Below are positions 37,893 to 47,366 of a DNA stretch of 64,000 nucleotides, one piece after another. The translations under genes and the position numbers were made by a program. Below the pieces are notes generated by a model. That model did not search any database. It saw only the letters and a program-made list of their open reading frames with translations, and had not been told where the DNA came from. The stretch spans positions 248,001 to 312,000 of the forward strand of contig NZ_JAHHZM010000003.1 in assembly GCF_018642165.1 (NCBI RefSeq). The letters are read 5' to 3'. Numbering within the stretch: position 1 is the stretch's first letter; each line of letters begins with the position of its first letter. This stretch comes from Echinicola shivajiensis. GTDB taxonomy: Bacteria > Bacteroidota > Bacteroidia > Cytophagales > Cyclobacteriaceae.

Positions 37893-39659
37893 ATGACAAA
37901 TAGAAAATATAACATCTGGATATATAAAGCATTTGCTTTGATGCTAAGCTTAGGCCTAGTATTATCTTCCTGTGATAATGTGTTGGATGAAGTGGACGAT
38001 CTGAGTAATTATCCAGGTCAGGGGACGTTTGATGATGTACAAACGGTAAATGCGTACTTATCGGCCTTGTATGGTAGCGCCTTTGGAGGCTGGCCTTTGA
38101 ATGAAGGAAACAGGGCTGATGAAAGTGGTGGAATCATAGCCCCTGACTGGATTACCGAAAACAACGGAACCATGAAGTTTTGGCCTTATGATATTGTAAG
38201 ACGTGTAAATATCATGCTCCAGGAACTTCCTGAGGGAGGAATTCCCGCAGAAGATCAAGGAGAGCTAATTGCACAAGCTAAATTTATTCGTGCTTACCTT
38301 TATTTTAAAATGGTGTACTACCATGGTGGTGTTCCGATTATTACCGTGCCGCAGCAATTGATTGATGATTTGGAAGTTACGAGAAACAGTACAGCTGAAT
38401 GTTTTGATTTTATCATCAAAGATCTTGATGAAGCCATTAGTAATCTTCCAGTAAAATATTCAGGGGATGATTTTGGAAGAATTGATCAAGCCACAGCTAG
38501 GTCCTTCAAAGGCAAGGTATTATTGTACAAAGCTTCTCCACAATTTAACCCGTCCAATCCTTATGATAATAGCCATTGGCAAGATGCCTATCAGGCCAAT
38601 TTATCTGCAAAGGAGTTTTTGGATGCCAATGGTTATGGATTGTTAGATAATTATACCGATGTATTTGAAACTTCTGATCATAAGGAAAATATATTTTCCG
38701 TGGTTTATGTGGATCCTATCAAGACCAATGGCAGAAGGGAAGATGCAGTAAGACCGCTTTCCGAATCCAAAAATGCCACAGGTGGTGATCAACCAATTTG
38801 GGCGCTTGCCGAGTCCTTCCCAATGAAAGATGGGAAAATGCCAGGAGACCCAAGCTCAGCGTATACTTATGATGTCCAAAATTTCTGGGAAAACAGAGAT
38901 CCTAGGTTTGAAGCTACGATTGTTTGGAATGGCGCACATTATCCTTTGAGTGGCAAAACGGACAGAAGGCAATATACTATGACTAATATCGCCTTGTCGG
39001 TGGATGCCTTTGGTTATATTATCCAAGGAGAATCTTCTTACAGAACTGGCCTATATTGTAGGAAAGGTATCATGGAAGAGCTTCCTCCTGAATTGGTGAA
39101 TATCAATGATGTGGACTGGCCTGAAATGAGGTATGCAGAAATATTGTTCAACTTCGCCGAGGCGGCCAATGAAACAGGCCATCCCAATGAGGCTATCCAA
39201 GTACTAAAGGATATCCGCGCAAGGGCAGGTATAGAAGCTGGAAACGATGGTATGTATGGCTTGTCTCCAGCCATGTCGAGAGAAGAAATCAGAGAAGCGA
39301 TTCTTCATGAAAAGTACATCGAGATGGCCTTCGAAGGTCAGCGTTTTTGGGATCTAAGAAGGCACAGAATGCTGGATAGATTGGATGGGATGCACAAATA
39401 TGGTGTGATGGCTTTGGAAGTCAATGGCAGAACTTATGATCAGGTTACACCTGAAGATGTTGCAGCAGCCAATAATAATACCCTATTGCCTGGTGATTTT
39501 AATTATGAAGTGGTGGAATTAATTACTACTGGCCCTAAGGAAATGAGCATGCCAGAAAAGTATTATTTCTTTCCTATACAGTTGAATCATCTTGATAGAA
39601 ACCCAAATTTGGAGCAAAATCAAGGTTGGGAAGGTGGCACCTTTGATCCAACCCTATAA
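37893..39659 (+). CDS. SusD/RagB-family surface glycan-binding lipoprotein, unit 3
   Basis: 588 aa. Lipobox LSSC with Cys27. Helical core with FIRAYLYFKMVYYHGGVPII. C-terminal motifs RYAEILFNFAEAANET, LHEKYIEMAFEGQRFWDLRR and the closing YFFPIQLNHLDRNPNLEQNQ. Slightly longer than average. It lies 19 nt after susC 3 and is followed by a terminator hairpin, so the downstream enzymes are either transcribed by read-through or have their own promoter in the short gap (39726-39746). Confidence 0.92.
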   Translation: MTNRKYNIWIYKAFALMLSLGLVLSSCDNVLDEVDDLSNYPGQGTFDDVQTVNAYLSALYGSAFGGWPLNEGNRADESGGIIAPDWITENNGTMKFWPYDIVRRVNIMLQELPEGGIPAEDQGELIAQAKFIRAYLYFKMVYYHGGVPIITVPQQLIDDLEVTRNSTAECFDFIIKDLDEAISNLPVKYSGDDFGRIDQATARSFKGKVLLYKASPQFNPSNPYDNSHWQDAYQANLSAKEFLDANGYGLLDNYTDVFETSDHKENIFSVVYVDPIKTNGRREDAVRPLSESKNATGGDQPIWALAESFPMKDGKMPGDPSSAYTYDVQNFWENRDPRFEATIVWNGAHYPLSGKTDRRQYTMTNIALSVDAFGYIIQGESSYRTGLYCRKGIMEELPPELVNINDVDWPEMRYAEILFNFAEAANETGHPNEAIQVLKDIRARAGIEAGNDGMYGLSPAMSREEIREAILHEKYIEMAFEGQRFWDLRRHRMLDRLDGMHKYGVMALEVNGRTYDQVTPEDVAAANNNTLLPGDFNYEVVELITTGPKEMSMPEKYYFFPIQLNHLDRNPNLEQNQGWEGGTFDPTL

Positions 39660-39672
39660 ATAAAACAAAAGC

Positions 39673-39725
39673 ACTCATGTGGCATTGATGTTTTTTTCAA
39701 TGCTGCATGAGTTTTTATTTTTTTT
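39673..39725 (+). terminator. Rho-independent terminator after susD, unit 3
   Basis: ACTCATGTGGCATTGA (39673-39688) pairs with TCAATGCTGCATGAGT (39697-39712) with one internal mismatch, followed by T-rich sequence. It splits the SusC/D genes from the three enzyme genes and could set their relative expression. Confidence 0.8.
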
Positions 39726-39746
39726 CAATCCATAAACACCCAATAC

Positions 39747-42170
39747 ATGAAAACCTTCTTCAAAGTATCTTGGTTGATGCTGCTCTTTATTTATGCCTGC
39801 TCTGAAAAAAACGTCATTATTGAGTCTGAGGGACTCTTAATTGAACTCAATGATAAAGGTGAATTGGTGTCACTCAGGAAGCCAAATTCTGATACGGAAT
39901 ATTTAAGCGGGGCAGAAAAATCACCCGTATTAAGCTTGGGCATAAATGGGCAGGAATATATGCCGCAATCTGCCGAGATTGATAAGGAAGCAGGCCTGAT
40001 ACAGCTTGGCTTTGATGAGCTTGGAGTAAATGCAAATATTTTGTTTGAAGAAAAAGGCAGTTATGTCAATTTTGAATTAAAGGAGATATCTGGTGATAAA
40101 TCTGTGGATTATGTTGTTTGGGGACCTTATAAAACCAATTTGTCCAAGCGGATTGGTGAAACTGTTGGGGTGGTTCAAGGTGATGATTATGCACTTGGCA
40201 TTCAAGCCTTGAATATTAGAACATTGGGAGGTTATCCCACTAATGAAGATGACACTGAGCCTGCTTACGATATTTTTGCCTCCAATGATTTGGTGGATGT
40301 GTCTGACAGTATAAAAGTACTCTACAGGGGACAGACTGCCCGAAAGATGGATTATGGCAGTAAGCTTCAGGCCTATGCCAGATATAGGGGGGAGGCCAAG
40401 GTGATTCCTGTTTGGGGACATGAAAAATACCAAGTACCAGCTTATGATGATGAAGGGGTTATAGGGTCTAAAATAGCTCTTTTTGGAAGCCAGCCGGATA
40501 AGGCATTGAACATTATTGGAGAAATAGAGCAAGAAGAGGGCTTGCCTCATCCAAAAATCAATGGGGAATGGATCAAGACCAATCCTGAGGCGACTTCCTC
40601 TTATTTAATCATGTCTTTTGGGGAAGGAAATATTGAGGAGGCATTGGACTTGACAAAGCAAGCAGGCCTTAAGTATTTGTACCATGGAGGCCCTTTTGAA
40701 AACTGGGGACATTTTAAGCTACATGAAAAGTCTTTTCCAGATAACTGGGAAAGTATGAAAGTATTGGTGGAAAGAGCTGAAAAAGATGGGATTCATTTGG
40801 GTGTGCACACACTATCCAATTTTATTACAACAAATGACCCTTATGTAAGCCCTGTGCCAGATGGGAGATTGGCAAAAGTAGGCTTGTCAGTATTGGTTGG
40901 GAATATAGATGAGTCCACAAAAAATATTCCTGTAGAAAGCCCTGATTTTTTTAATCAAATGAAGAACAACAATCTTCATGCTGTTCAAATTGGTGATGAA
41001 CTGATTCGTTATAAAAGCGTTTCAACAGAAAAACCATGGGAACTTTTGGATTGCGAGCGTGGCGCTTTTGGGACGAAGGCTTCAGGGCATAAGGAAGGAA
41101 GCAAAGTGTCCAAATTGATGGACCATGGCTACAAAACATTCTTGGGCAATGCCGAGCTGTCAGATGAAATGGCTATCCGGATCGCTGATTTTTGTAATAC
41201 TACAGGCATTAAACAAATTTCTTTTGATGGCTTGGAAGGGAACTGGGCCAGCGGTATGGGGCAGTATTCCCGCCAACTATTTGTCAATAAATGGTATCAG
41301 CATCTTAAGCCTGAGTTAAGGGGGGAAATCATTAATGACGCCAGTAATCCAGGTCATTATTTCTGGCATATTTTCACCAGGATGAACTGGGGAGAACCTT
41401 GGTATGCAGGTTTTAGGGAAAGCCAGACCCAATACCGTTTGATGAACCAGGATTATTTTGACAGGAACTTAATGCCCAATATGCTGGGGTGGTTCTCGCT
41501 TTCATCAGGAACCAGTATTATGGATGCTGAATGGCTGTTGGCTCGGGCAGCAGGATTTGACGCTGGGTTTGGTTTATCCACTTCATTTCAGGCCATTAAG
41601 GAAAATGGTAAATCAAGTGAGATTTTGAATAAGATTTCGATTTGGGAAGAAGCAAGGCTAGCTGGAGCTTTTAATAACAAACAAAAAGAAGGGCTCAAGA
41701 ATATTGACAATGAATATAGTTTAGAAAAAGTCGGGGATAACCAATGGGCGTTATCGGAGGTGTTTGCAGATATTCACCGCTTGACCCAAAAGGAGAAACA
41801 ACCCGGAGAACCTGTGTTCCATTCTTTGGAATTTACCAATTCATTTGAACCACAGCCCCTTAAATTCATTATCAGTTCAGAAAAAGGTCAAGGCCCTTCT
41901 AAAATAAAAATGGAGATAGACAACTTTTCAAAGCTTGAGGTTTCGGCTGATTTGAGAGGTGGGAATATGCTGGCCTATGAAGGCGGAGACCATGCGGTTT
42001 TATATGATAAGCATTGGAATAAAATCAAAGAAATTAAACTTGATCCGACAAAGTTGGAGGTGTCCAATGGAAAACATGAAATGATTTTGGACATGAATGC
42101 GGCAAATGGGGATGAAATCAAGGTGGAGCTGATATTGAAGGGTAAAGCCGCGGTCATTAAAGGAAAATAA
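39747..42170 (+). CDS. Lipoprotein, putative glycosidase with an alpha-galactosidase-like layout (family not recognised)
   Basis: 807 aa. Lipobox IYAC, Cys18. Residues about 25-270 form an N-terminal beta-sandwich (IIESEGLLIELNDKGELVSL is a typical substrate-facing start). Residues about 275-640 look like a TIM barrel: strand-like YLIMSF, LKYLYHGG, IHLGVHTL and KQISFDGLEG, with candidate catalytic Asp494 in the last. A C-terminal beta domain follows. Inside the barrel, about 418-455, a hairpin-like insertion has the pattern RGAFGTKASGHKEG, which resembles a repeat common in phage tail proteins. First of three consecutive large secreted proteins after SusC/D 3. The general layout matches clan GH-D-type enzymes, but I cannot name a family; function as a glycosidase is inference. 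Confidence 0.6.
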   Translation: MKTFFKVSWLMLLFIYACSEKNVIIESEGLLIELNDKGELVSLRKPNSDTEYLSGAEKSPVLSLGINGQEYMPQSAEIDKEAGLIQLGFDELGVNANILFEEKGSYVNFELKEISGDKSVDYVVWGPYKTNLSKRIGETVGVVQGDDYALGIQALNIRTLGGYPTNEDDTEPAYDIFASNDLVDVSDSIKVLYRGQTARKMDYGSKLQAYARYRGEAKVIPVWGHEKYQVPAYDDEGVIGSKIALFGSQPDKALNIIGEIEQEEGLPHPKINGEWIKTNPEATSSYLIMSFGEGNIEEALDLTKQAGLKYLYHGGPFENWGHFKLHEKSFPDNWESMKVLVERAEKDGIHLGVHTLSNFITTNDPYVSPVPDGRLAKVGLSVLVGNIDESTKNIPVESPDFFNQMKNNNLHAVQIGDELIRYKSVSTEKPWELLDCERGAFGTKASGHKEGSKVSKLMDHGYKTFLGNAELSDEMAIRIADFCNTTGIKQISFDGLEGNWASGMGQYSRQLFVNKWYQHLKPELRGEIINDASNPGHYFWHIFTRMNWGEPWYAGFRESQTQYRLMNQDYFDRNLMPNMLGWFSLSSGTSIMDAEWLLARAAGFDAGFGLSTSFQAIKENGKSSEILNKISIWEEARLAGAFNNKQKEGLKNIDNEYSLEKVGDNQWALSEVFADIHRLTQKEKQPGEPVFHSLEFTNSFEPQPLKFIISSEKGQGPSKIKMEIDNFSKLEVSADLRGGNMLAYEGGDHAVLYDKHWNKIKEIKLDPTKLEVSNGKHEMILDMNAANGDEIKVELILKGKAAVIKGK

Positions 42171-42190
42171 AAAATTAAATATTTAGAGAA

Positions 42191-45055
42191 ATGCAAATAG
42201 GAGTTCCTCAATTAAGAATTGAGCATTTATTGGGGTTGGGATTAATGGCTTTATTTGGGCTAATTATTATTCCTGTTATGGGGCAACAAACAGAAGAATT
42301 ACCCCTATATAAAAAGGCACAAGTTGAAAAAGATTGGTTGGTGGAATCCATTGATCAGACCACTCAAGTTTATCAAACGAGCAAAGGTGATTTGGTGCTG
42401 AGCAATGGCTTGGTGAGTAGGGTTTTTGATGTCCAAAAAGGTGGGGCGACCATAGGACTTGAAAACCTTATGACAGGGGAGAACTTATTGCGCTCCATAA
42501 GGCCAGAAGCGATGGTGGAGATTAATGGGCTTCAATTGCCCGTTGGGGGCATGACCGGGCAGCCTATCCATAACTATCTTTTGGATGAGTGGATTGATGA
42601 TATGAAGGTGGATCCAAGAGCATTGAAACTTGAGGGGTATAAAATAGGTGCTACCGAAGCAAGGTTTGAATGGCAAAAGCGAATGGATTGGATGCCTAAG
42701 GACATGCCTTGGCCAGCACCTGGTAAGAAAATAAGCTTTGTTTATTCTGGTGATGATAAGCTTATTGATCATTTGCTGGCTGAAGGAAATAGAGACGAAG
42801 GCAGAAAGGTGCTGTTCAATGATGAGTTTCAATCCCTAGCGGACCATTGGGAAGTATATGCTTCTCCGGGAGATGAAAGAAATTCCTTTATTAATGAGGG
42901 CAAAGCTGGTGAAATAATGGCCTTGGCCAACCAAAGTGTTTCAGCCGACCTAAAAAGTCCCAATGAAGCAAGGGTGTGGATCGTAAAGGTAGATCCAGGT
43001 ACAGACCAGTCAGCTAGCTGGGGAATTGGCATGGCTTTAATTGGTGAAGCAGGAAATATATTTAAGTTTAATATTCGTCCAGGAGATCAAAGTTTTGGGA
43101 TTTATGATGGAAAACAAGAACGAAAATTAAAAGGATATGACCCAGGGAAGACTGTTTATTTAAGAGCTGAACAAATTCCAACTGGATTATCTTTTTCTTA
43201 TTCTTATACAGGGGAAAACTTCCAAAGCCTAGAAAGTCTCAAAACTGAATCTATAAAAATATCGGAACTTAGAGTCGGTAAGATGGATCCCAAAGGAGGT
43301 TTGTCAGATTTTAATCATCCAGGCCCAAGAGGAAGGGGGCATGTGGAACAAGTGCTCATATTAGGAGAGCTGAGTCAGGAGGGACAAGAAGAACTGGCAG
43401 AAAAACTGACTTTCTTAAAAGACATTAAGGTGCTTGTCCATTATGAAATGTACGACGGGATGCCATTACTTTCTAAATGGATAGAGGTGCTGAATAAGTC
43501 CGATGAAACCGTTGTATTGGATAGTTTTAAGAGTGAAATATTGGCGCTGGTAGAGGCGGAAAGTGCTGGTGATCCTAAGGTTGAATGGATGAAACCCAAT
43601 ATTACTGTAGAAACAGATTATAGGTTTGGTGGCATGTCAAATGATAATTTGTATTTGAGCAGTATTGCATGGAATGAGGATCCTCTTTATAAAACACAGG
43701 TTAATTATAATTTGAAAACACCGGTATTACTGGAGGCTTATCCAAAATTAGGCCCTATGAAAACCCTAAGGCCGGGAGAAAAACTAAATAGCTTTAGAAC
43801 ATGGGAGCTATTGCATGACAGTTGGGACAGGGATAGAAAAGGTTTGGCCATCAAAAGGATGTATCGTTCACAGGCACCTTGGGTTACAGAAAATCCCATT
43901 ATGATGCATGTGAGAAATGCGGATAATGAATCCGTGAAAAAGGCCATTGACCAATGTGCAGAAGTGGGCTTTGAATTGGTCATCATGACTTTTGGGTCTG
44001 GTTTTCAAATAGAAAATGATAGTCCGGAAAACATGAGCAGAATGAAGGAACTTGCAGACTATGCCCATTCAAAAGGAATCGCTTTGGGTGGATATTCCTT
44101 GTTGGCTAGTAGGAGTATTGATGAGGAAAATGACGTGGTGATGCCGCAAGGAAAGAGGCCAAGATTCGGGAATTCTCCATGCTTGGAAAGTGAATGGGGT
44201 ATCAACTATTTCGATAAGTTATATGATTTTTATGAAAGGACGGGGCAGGATATTTTGGAACATGATGGAAGCTATCCAGGTGATGTCTGTGCCAGTCATG
44301 ACCACCCAGGTCATAAGGGATTGGCCGATTCGCAGTGGAATCAGTATGAGCAGATCAGTACCTTTTATAAGTGGGCAAAAAGTAAAGGAATTTTTCTCAA
44401 TGTGCCAGATCACTATTTCATGTCAGGAAGTAATAAAACAGGTATGGGATATCGGGAGACCAATTGGTCACTGCCTAGGGCACAGCAGGAAATTATAGAA
44501 AGGCAAAATATATATGATGGCACCTGGGAAAAGACTCCAAGTATGGGGTGGATGTTTGTCCCATTGGTGGAATATCATGGAGGAGGAAAAGCTGCCACCA
44601 TAGAACCATTAAAGGACCATTTGCCTCATTATGAGCAAAGGCTGGCCAATTTGTTTGGTGCAGGGGTACAGGCATGTTATCGTGGACCTCAGTTATATGA
44701 CAGTCCAAAAACAAAGGAAACTGTAAAGAAATGGGTTGATTTCTATAAAGAGCATAGAGAGGTATTGGATGCAGATGTGGTACATATTCGAAGACCGGAC
44801 GGAAGAGATTATGATGGGCTCATGCATGTAAACCCCTTGGGTAAAGAGAAAGGCTTGATCATGCTATATAATCCCTTGAATGTTCCAGTTGTAAAAGAAA
44901 TTAAGGTGGATTTATATTATACGGGTTTAAAGGGAGATGCGGAATTAACGGATAGTAATGGAAGGACTTCAATTATTGAATTGGATCGTGATTATCATAT
45001 TTCCCTTCCTGTGAATATTCCTGCCAATGGGCAGCAATGGTTTGTAATTAATTAG
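42191..45055 (+). CDS. Secreted putative glycosidase, GH36/GH-D-like, with an inserted concanavalin-like domain
   Basis: 954 aa. The N-terminal signal or anchor helix ends near VMGQQ (about residue 33). The beta-sandwich that normally precedes the barrel starts at about 60 (LVLSNGLVSRVFDVQKGGAT) and appears split by a module of about 185 residues (208-395, from FNDEFQSLADHWEVYASPGD to VEQVLILGEL) with LamG/DUF1080-like features. The barrel runs about 560-870, with FELVIMTFGSG, GIALGGYSLLAS and DILEHDGSYPGD, candidate nucleophile Asp692. The C-terminal beta domain ends in GQQWFVIN. It lies 20 nt after the 807-aa gene and 21 nt before the 697-aa gene, so the three form an operon. Probably cuts an alpha-linked sugar; the substrate is unknown. 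Confidence 0.65.
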   Translation: MQIGVPQLRIEHLLGLGLMALFGLIIIPVMGQQTEELPLYKKAQVEKDWLVESIDQTTQVYQTSKGDLVLSNGLVSRVFDVQKGGATIGLENLMTGENLLRSIRPEAMVEINGLQLPVGGMTGQPIHNYLLDEWIDDMKVDPRALKLEGYKIGATEARFEWQKRMDWMPKDMPWPAPGKKISFVYSGDDKLIDHLLAEGNRDEGRKVLFNDEFQSLADHWEVYASPGDERNSFINEGKAGEIMALANQSVSADLKSPNEARVWIVKVDPGTDQSASWGIGMALIGEAGNIFKFNIRPGDQSFGIYDGKQERKLKGYDPGKTVYLRAEQIPTGLSFSYSYTGENFQSLESLKTESIKISELRVGKMDPKGGLSDFNHPGPRGRGHVEQVLILGELSQEGQEELAEKLTFLKDIKVLVHYEMYDGMPLLSKWIEVLNKSDETVVLDSFKSEILALVEAESAGDPKVEWMKPNITVETDYRFGGMSNDNLYLSSIAWNEDPLYKTQVNYNLKTPVLLEAYPKLGPMKTLRPGEKLNSFRTWELLHDSWDRDRKGLAIKRMYRSQAPWVTENPIMMHVRNADNESVKKAIDQCAEVGFELVIMTFGSGFQIENDSPENMSRMKELADYAHSKGIALGGYSLLASRSIDEENDVVMPQGKRPRFGNSPCLESEWGINYFDKLYDFYERTGQDILEHDGSYPGDVCASHDHPGHKGLADSQWNQYEQISTFYKWAKSKGIFLNVPDHYFMSGSNKTGMGYRETNWSLPRAQQEIIERQNIYDGTWEKTPSMGWMFVPLVEYHGGGKAATIEPLKDHLPHYEQRLANLFGAGVQACYRGPQLYDSPKTKETVKKWVDFYKEHREVLDADVVHIRRPDGRDYDGLMHVNPLGKEKGLIMLYNPLNVPVVKEIKVDLYYTGLKGDAELTDSNGRTSIIELDRDYHISLPVNIPANGQQWFVIN

Positions 45056-45076
45056 TCATAAAATAATAGTCAAATT

Positions 45077-47170
45077 ATGAGGGATAAGATGAGCAAAGTA
45101 AGGTTTATACTATGTTTATTTATGGCAATTGTATTTTTTCATTGTTCTCAGGCAAATGAAAAAGTCTATAGCGTTTCTAATAATAGTATTTCCAGAACTA
45201 TCAAAGTGGAAAATGGCAGGTTAAAAACCTTTTCACTTCAAAACAAAAAGTCGGGAGAAAAGATACCAGTCAATACACTTTATGAATTCCAACTGAGGAT
45301 TTCAGCAGGAACTGATGTTGAGGGCACTGACAGGGTCATTACTTCTGATGATTTTAAGGTAAAAAAAGTGTTGAACAAGGAAGATGATCAACTTTCCTTT
45401 CTCCTGGAGGATAAGGAAAATGGTCTAGAGGTTGAATTGAACTATACCCTAAATGAGAATGATTTCTATACCAATAAAAGTTTAAAGATCAAGTCTCAAA
45501 ATCCCGTTACCATAGAAAGAGTAGATTTGGAGCTCATAGATGGTGGTGTAGTTCAGCCCTATCAGAAAAAGCTAATCACTGCCCAAGGACCGGCTCAATG
45601 GAAGCCAGGATTGGGCCAGCCATTATATGGTGCTGAAGCGCCTTATTTTTTGGGTATTGAGTTTCCCGCGAGTTATAATTATGTGGAAGATGGCAAGGCT
45701 TATTGTGGGTACCTGATTGGTAAAAGCCTAAAAGCTGGGGAATCTTACCATACGTTTCCATCAGTGATTGGGCTAGGGGATAAATTGGAGAATATTGAGA
45801 GGACTTTTCAAAAGTATATCAGTGAGAAAAGAATTAGGCCTTTGAGACTTCAGGTTCAATATAATAGCTGGTTTGATTTTGGGAGTGGAGTGGACAAGGA
45901 GAAGTTTGCAAGAAGTGTAGCTAAAGTCAATCAAGAGCTAGTGGTAGAAAGGGGAGTGCCAGCTTTAAGCGCTTATGTCATTGATGATGGATGGCAGGAT
46001 GTACAAGCTGATTGGTCAGAGAAGGTTTGGAAAGTGAACAGCAAGTTTGACCAGGATTTTAAATATAGTTTTAGTCAGGTTGGCCAGGCCTCTTCCCAAC
46101 TTGGTTTATGGTTGAGTCCGGGATGTCTCTTTGGTGCACAAAAGGCGGCCAAGAAACTTGGAGAGCAGGACTTTGAGTTGCTCGGAAACTGGATGAGCAT
46201 GGCGGGGCCAAAGTATATGGGGCTATTGGAAAAACGAATGTTGGAGTTGACAGAAAGTGGTGTTTCCTATTTTAAACTGGATGGAGTTTTTGGCCATTTG
46301 AATATTAGGGAATTCGAATTGAATGGAGCTGGGTATGGTGTGCCGGAAATGCCTCAGCTTGGAACAGCAGGATTGAGTGCCTCAGATTCTCTCCTCAACG
46401 ATCCCAAATATGATGAATTGAAAACCTATTATTTGGCTGCAGGAACAGAGCGATTGATGAAGATATTTGAAAAGCAGCATGAAATTAATCCCGAGGTCTA
46501 TATAGTGATTTCAAATGGAGCCTATTTGAGTCCTTGGTGGTTGATGTATATTGACGCGGTTTGGATGATCAATGCTGGGGATGCTGCTGGTGGAAGTTCA
46601 AGGACTGAAGAATTGGTGTATAGGGATGGTGTCTATCATGATATTTGGAAAAAGGAACATACCCAGTTTCCTATGAATTCCATTTTTAACCATGAGCCTA
46701 AAAAGGTCAAAACTGGAGAAAGTGAGGAAGGCTTTATGCAATATTTATTGATGAATCTTTCCAGGGGTACCGGTTTTGTGGAATTATACTTGAAAACGCA
46801 GCAATTATCTGAAGCGGATTGGGATGTACTGGCGGATGGTTTGAAATGGGCGCATCATGCCTTTCCATATTTTGAGTCTGTGGCTATGCACGGTGGAGAT
46901 CCAAAGAAGAGGGAAGCTTATGGATATACTGGCTGGAACGGAAAGGGCGGTTATATTTCCATTCATAATCCAAATAAAAATGAAGCAGTTGATTATGCCA
47001 TAGATCTTAGTCCAGATTTGGTTATGATGGAAGATTCTCATAAATACGGTTTAAATATGGTGATTGGGGACATGAATGAAAACAATGTCACCTATAGTTT
47101 GGGCGATAGGTTAAGCGTAAAACTAAAGCCTGGAGAAGTGAAAATTATGGAACTTGAGCTTTTGGATTAA
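45077..47170 (+). CDS. Alpha-galactosidase-like lipoprotein (GH36/GH27 clan D type)
   Basis: 697 aa. Lipobox FFHC, Cys23. N-terminal beta-sandwich to about 255. TIM barrel about 258-590, with QVQYNSWFDFG (compare the GH36 start WNSW), AYVIDDGWQD (Asp303-Asp304), candidate nucleophile Asp402 in YFKLDGVFG and candidate acid/base Asp502 in MINAGDAAGG. C-terminal beta domain about 620-697. These motifs fit clan GH-D better than the two preceding genes. ATG at 45077 is used; ATG at 45089 is an alternative that would still give a signal peptide. Last gene of the trio, closed by a strong terminator. Likely alpha-galactosidase or a related exo-activity. Confidence 0.72.
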   Translation: MRDKMSKVRFILCLFMAIVFFHCSQANEKVYSVSNNSISRTIKVENGRLKTFSLQNKKSGEKIPVNTLYEFQLRISAGTDVEGTDRVITSDDFKVKKVLNKEDDQLSFLLEDKENGLEVELNYTLNENDFYTNKSLKIKSQNPVTIERVDLELIDGGVVQPYQKKLITAQGPAQWKPGLGQPLYGAEAPYFLGIEFPASYNYVEDGKAYCGYLIGKSLKAGESYHTFPSVIGLGDKLENIERTFQKYISEKRIRPLRLQVQYNSWFDFGSGVDKEKFARSVAKVNQELVVERGVPALSAYVIDDGWQDVQADWSEKVWKVNSKFDQDFKYSFSQVGQASSQLGLWLSPGCLFGAQKAAKKLGEQDFELLGNWMSMAGPKYMGLLEKRMLELTESGVSYFKLDGVFGHLNIREFELNGAGYGVPEMPQLGTAGLSASDSLLNDPKYDELKTYYLAAGTERLMKIFEKQHEINPEVYIVISNGAYLSPWWLMYIDAVWMINAGDAAGGSSRTEELVYRDGVYHDIWKKEHTQFPMNSIFNHEPKKVKTGESEEGFMQYLLMNLSRGTGFVELYLKTQQLSEADWDVLADGLKWAHHAFPYFESVAMHGGDPKKREAYGYTGWNGKGGYISIHNPNKNEAVDYAIDLSPDLVMMEDSHKYGLNMVIGDMNENNVTYSLGDRLSVKLKPGEVKIMELELLD

Positions 47171-47224
47171 AAGCACCTAAATGGAAGACTGGCTTTTTTA
47201 TAGAGTGCCAATTTGAATTTTTTG

Positions 47225-47260
47225 GACTGCCCTGCAAGGAATTGCAGGGCAGTCTTTTTT
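47225..47260 (+). terminator. Rho-independent terminator after the clan-D enzyme operon
   Basis: Perfect 13-bp stem GACTGCCCTGCAA (47225-47237) with TTGCAGGGCAGTC (47242-47254), loop GGAA, then six T. The core is the same as the terminator at 24155-24195 except for a compensated T-A to C-G change. Confidence 0.92.
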
Positions 47261-47366
47261 GATAGGTTAGGTGATTTGAGAATTGAATTAATTTGTGATT
47301 TTATTAAATCAAAACTTTTCGGTTACTTAGACGAATCAATTAGTTTTTAATCTAAAATCAAGTGTA

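Noticed and set aside
40077-40550. 157-codon minus-strand open frame
   Set aside because: Antisense to the 807-aa lipoprotein gene, no recognisable domain; a shadow of the real coding strand.
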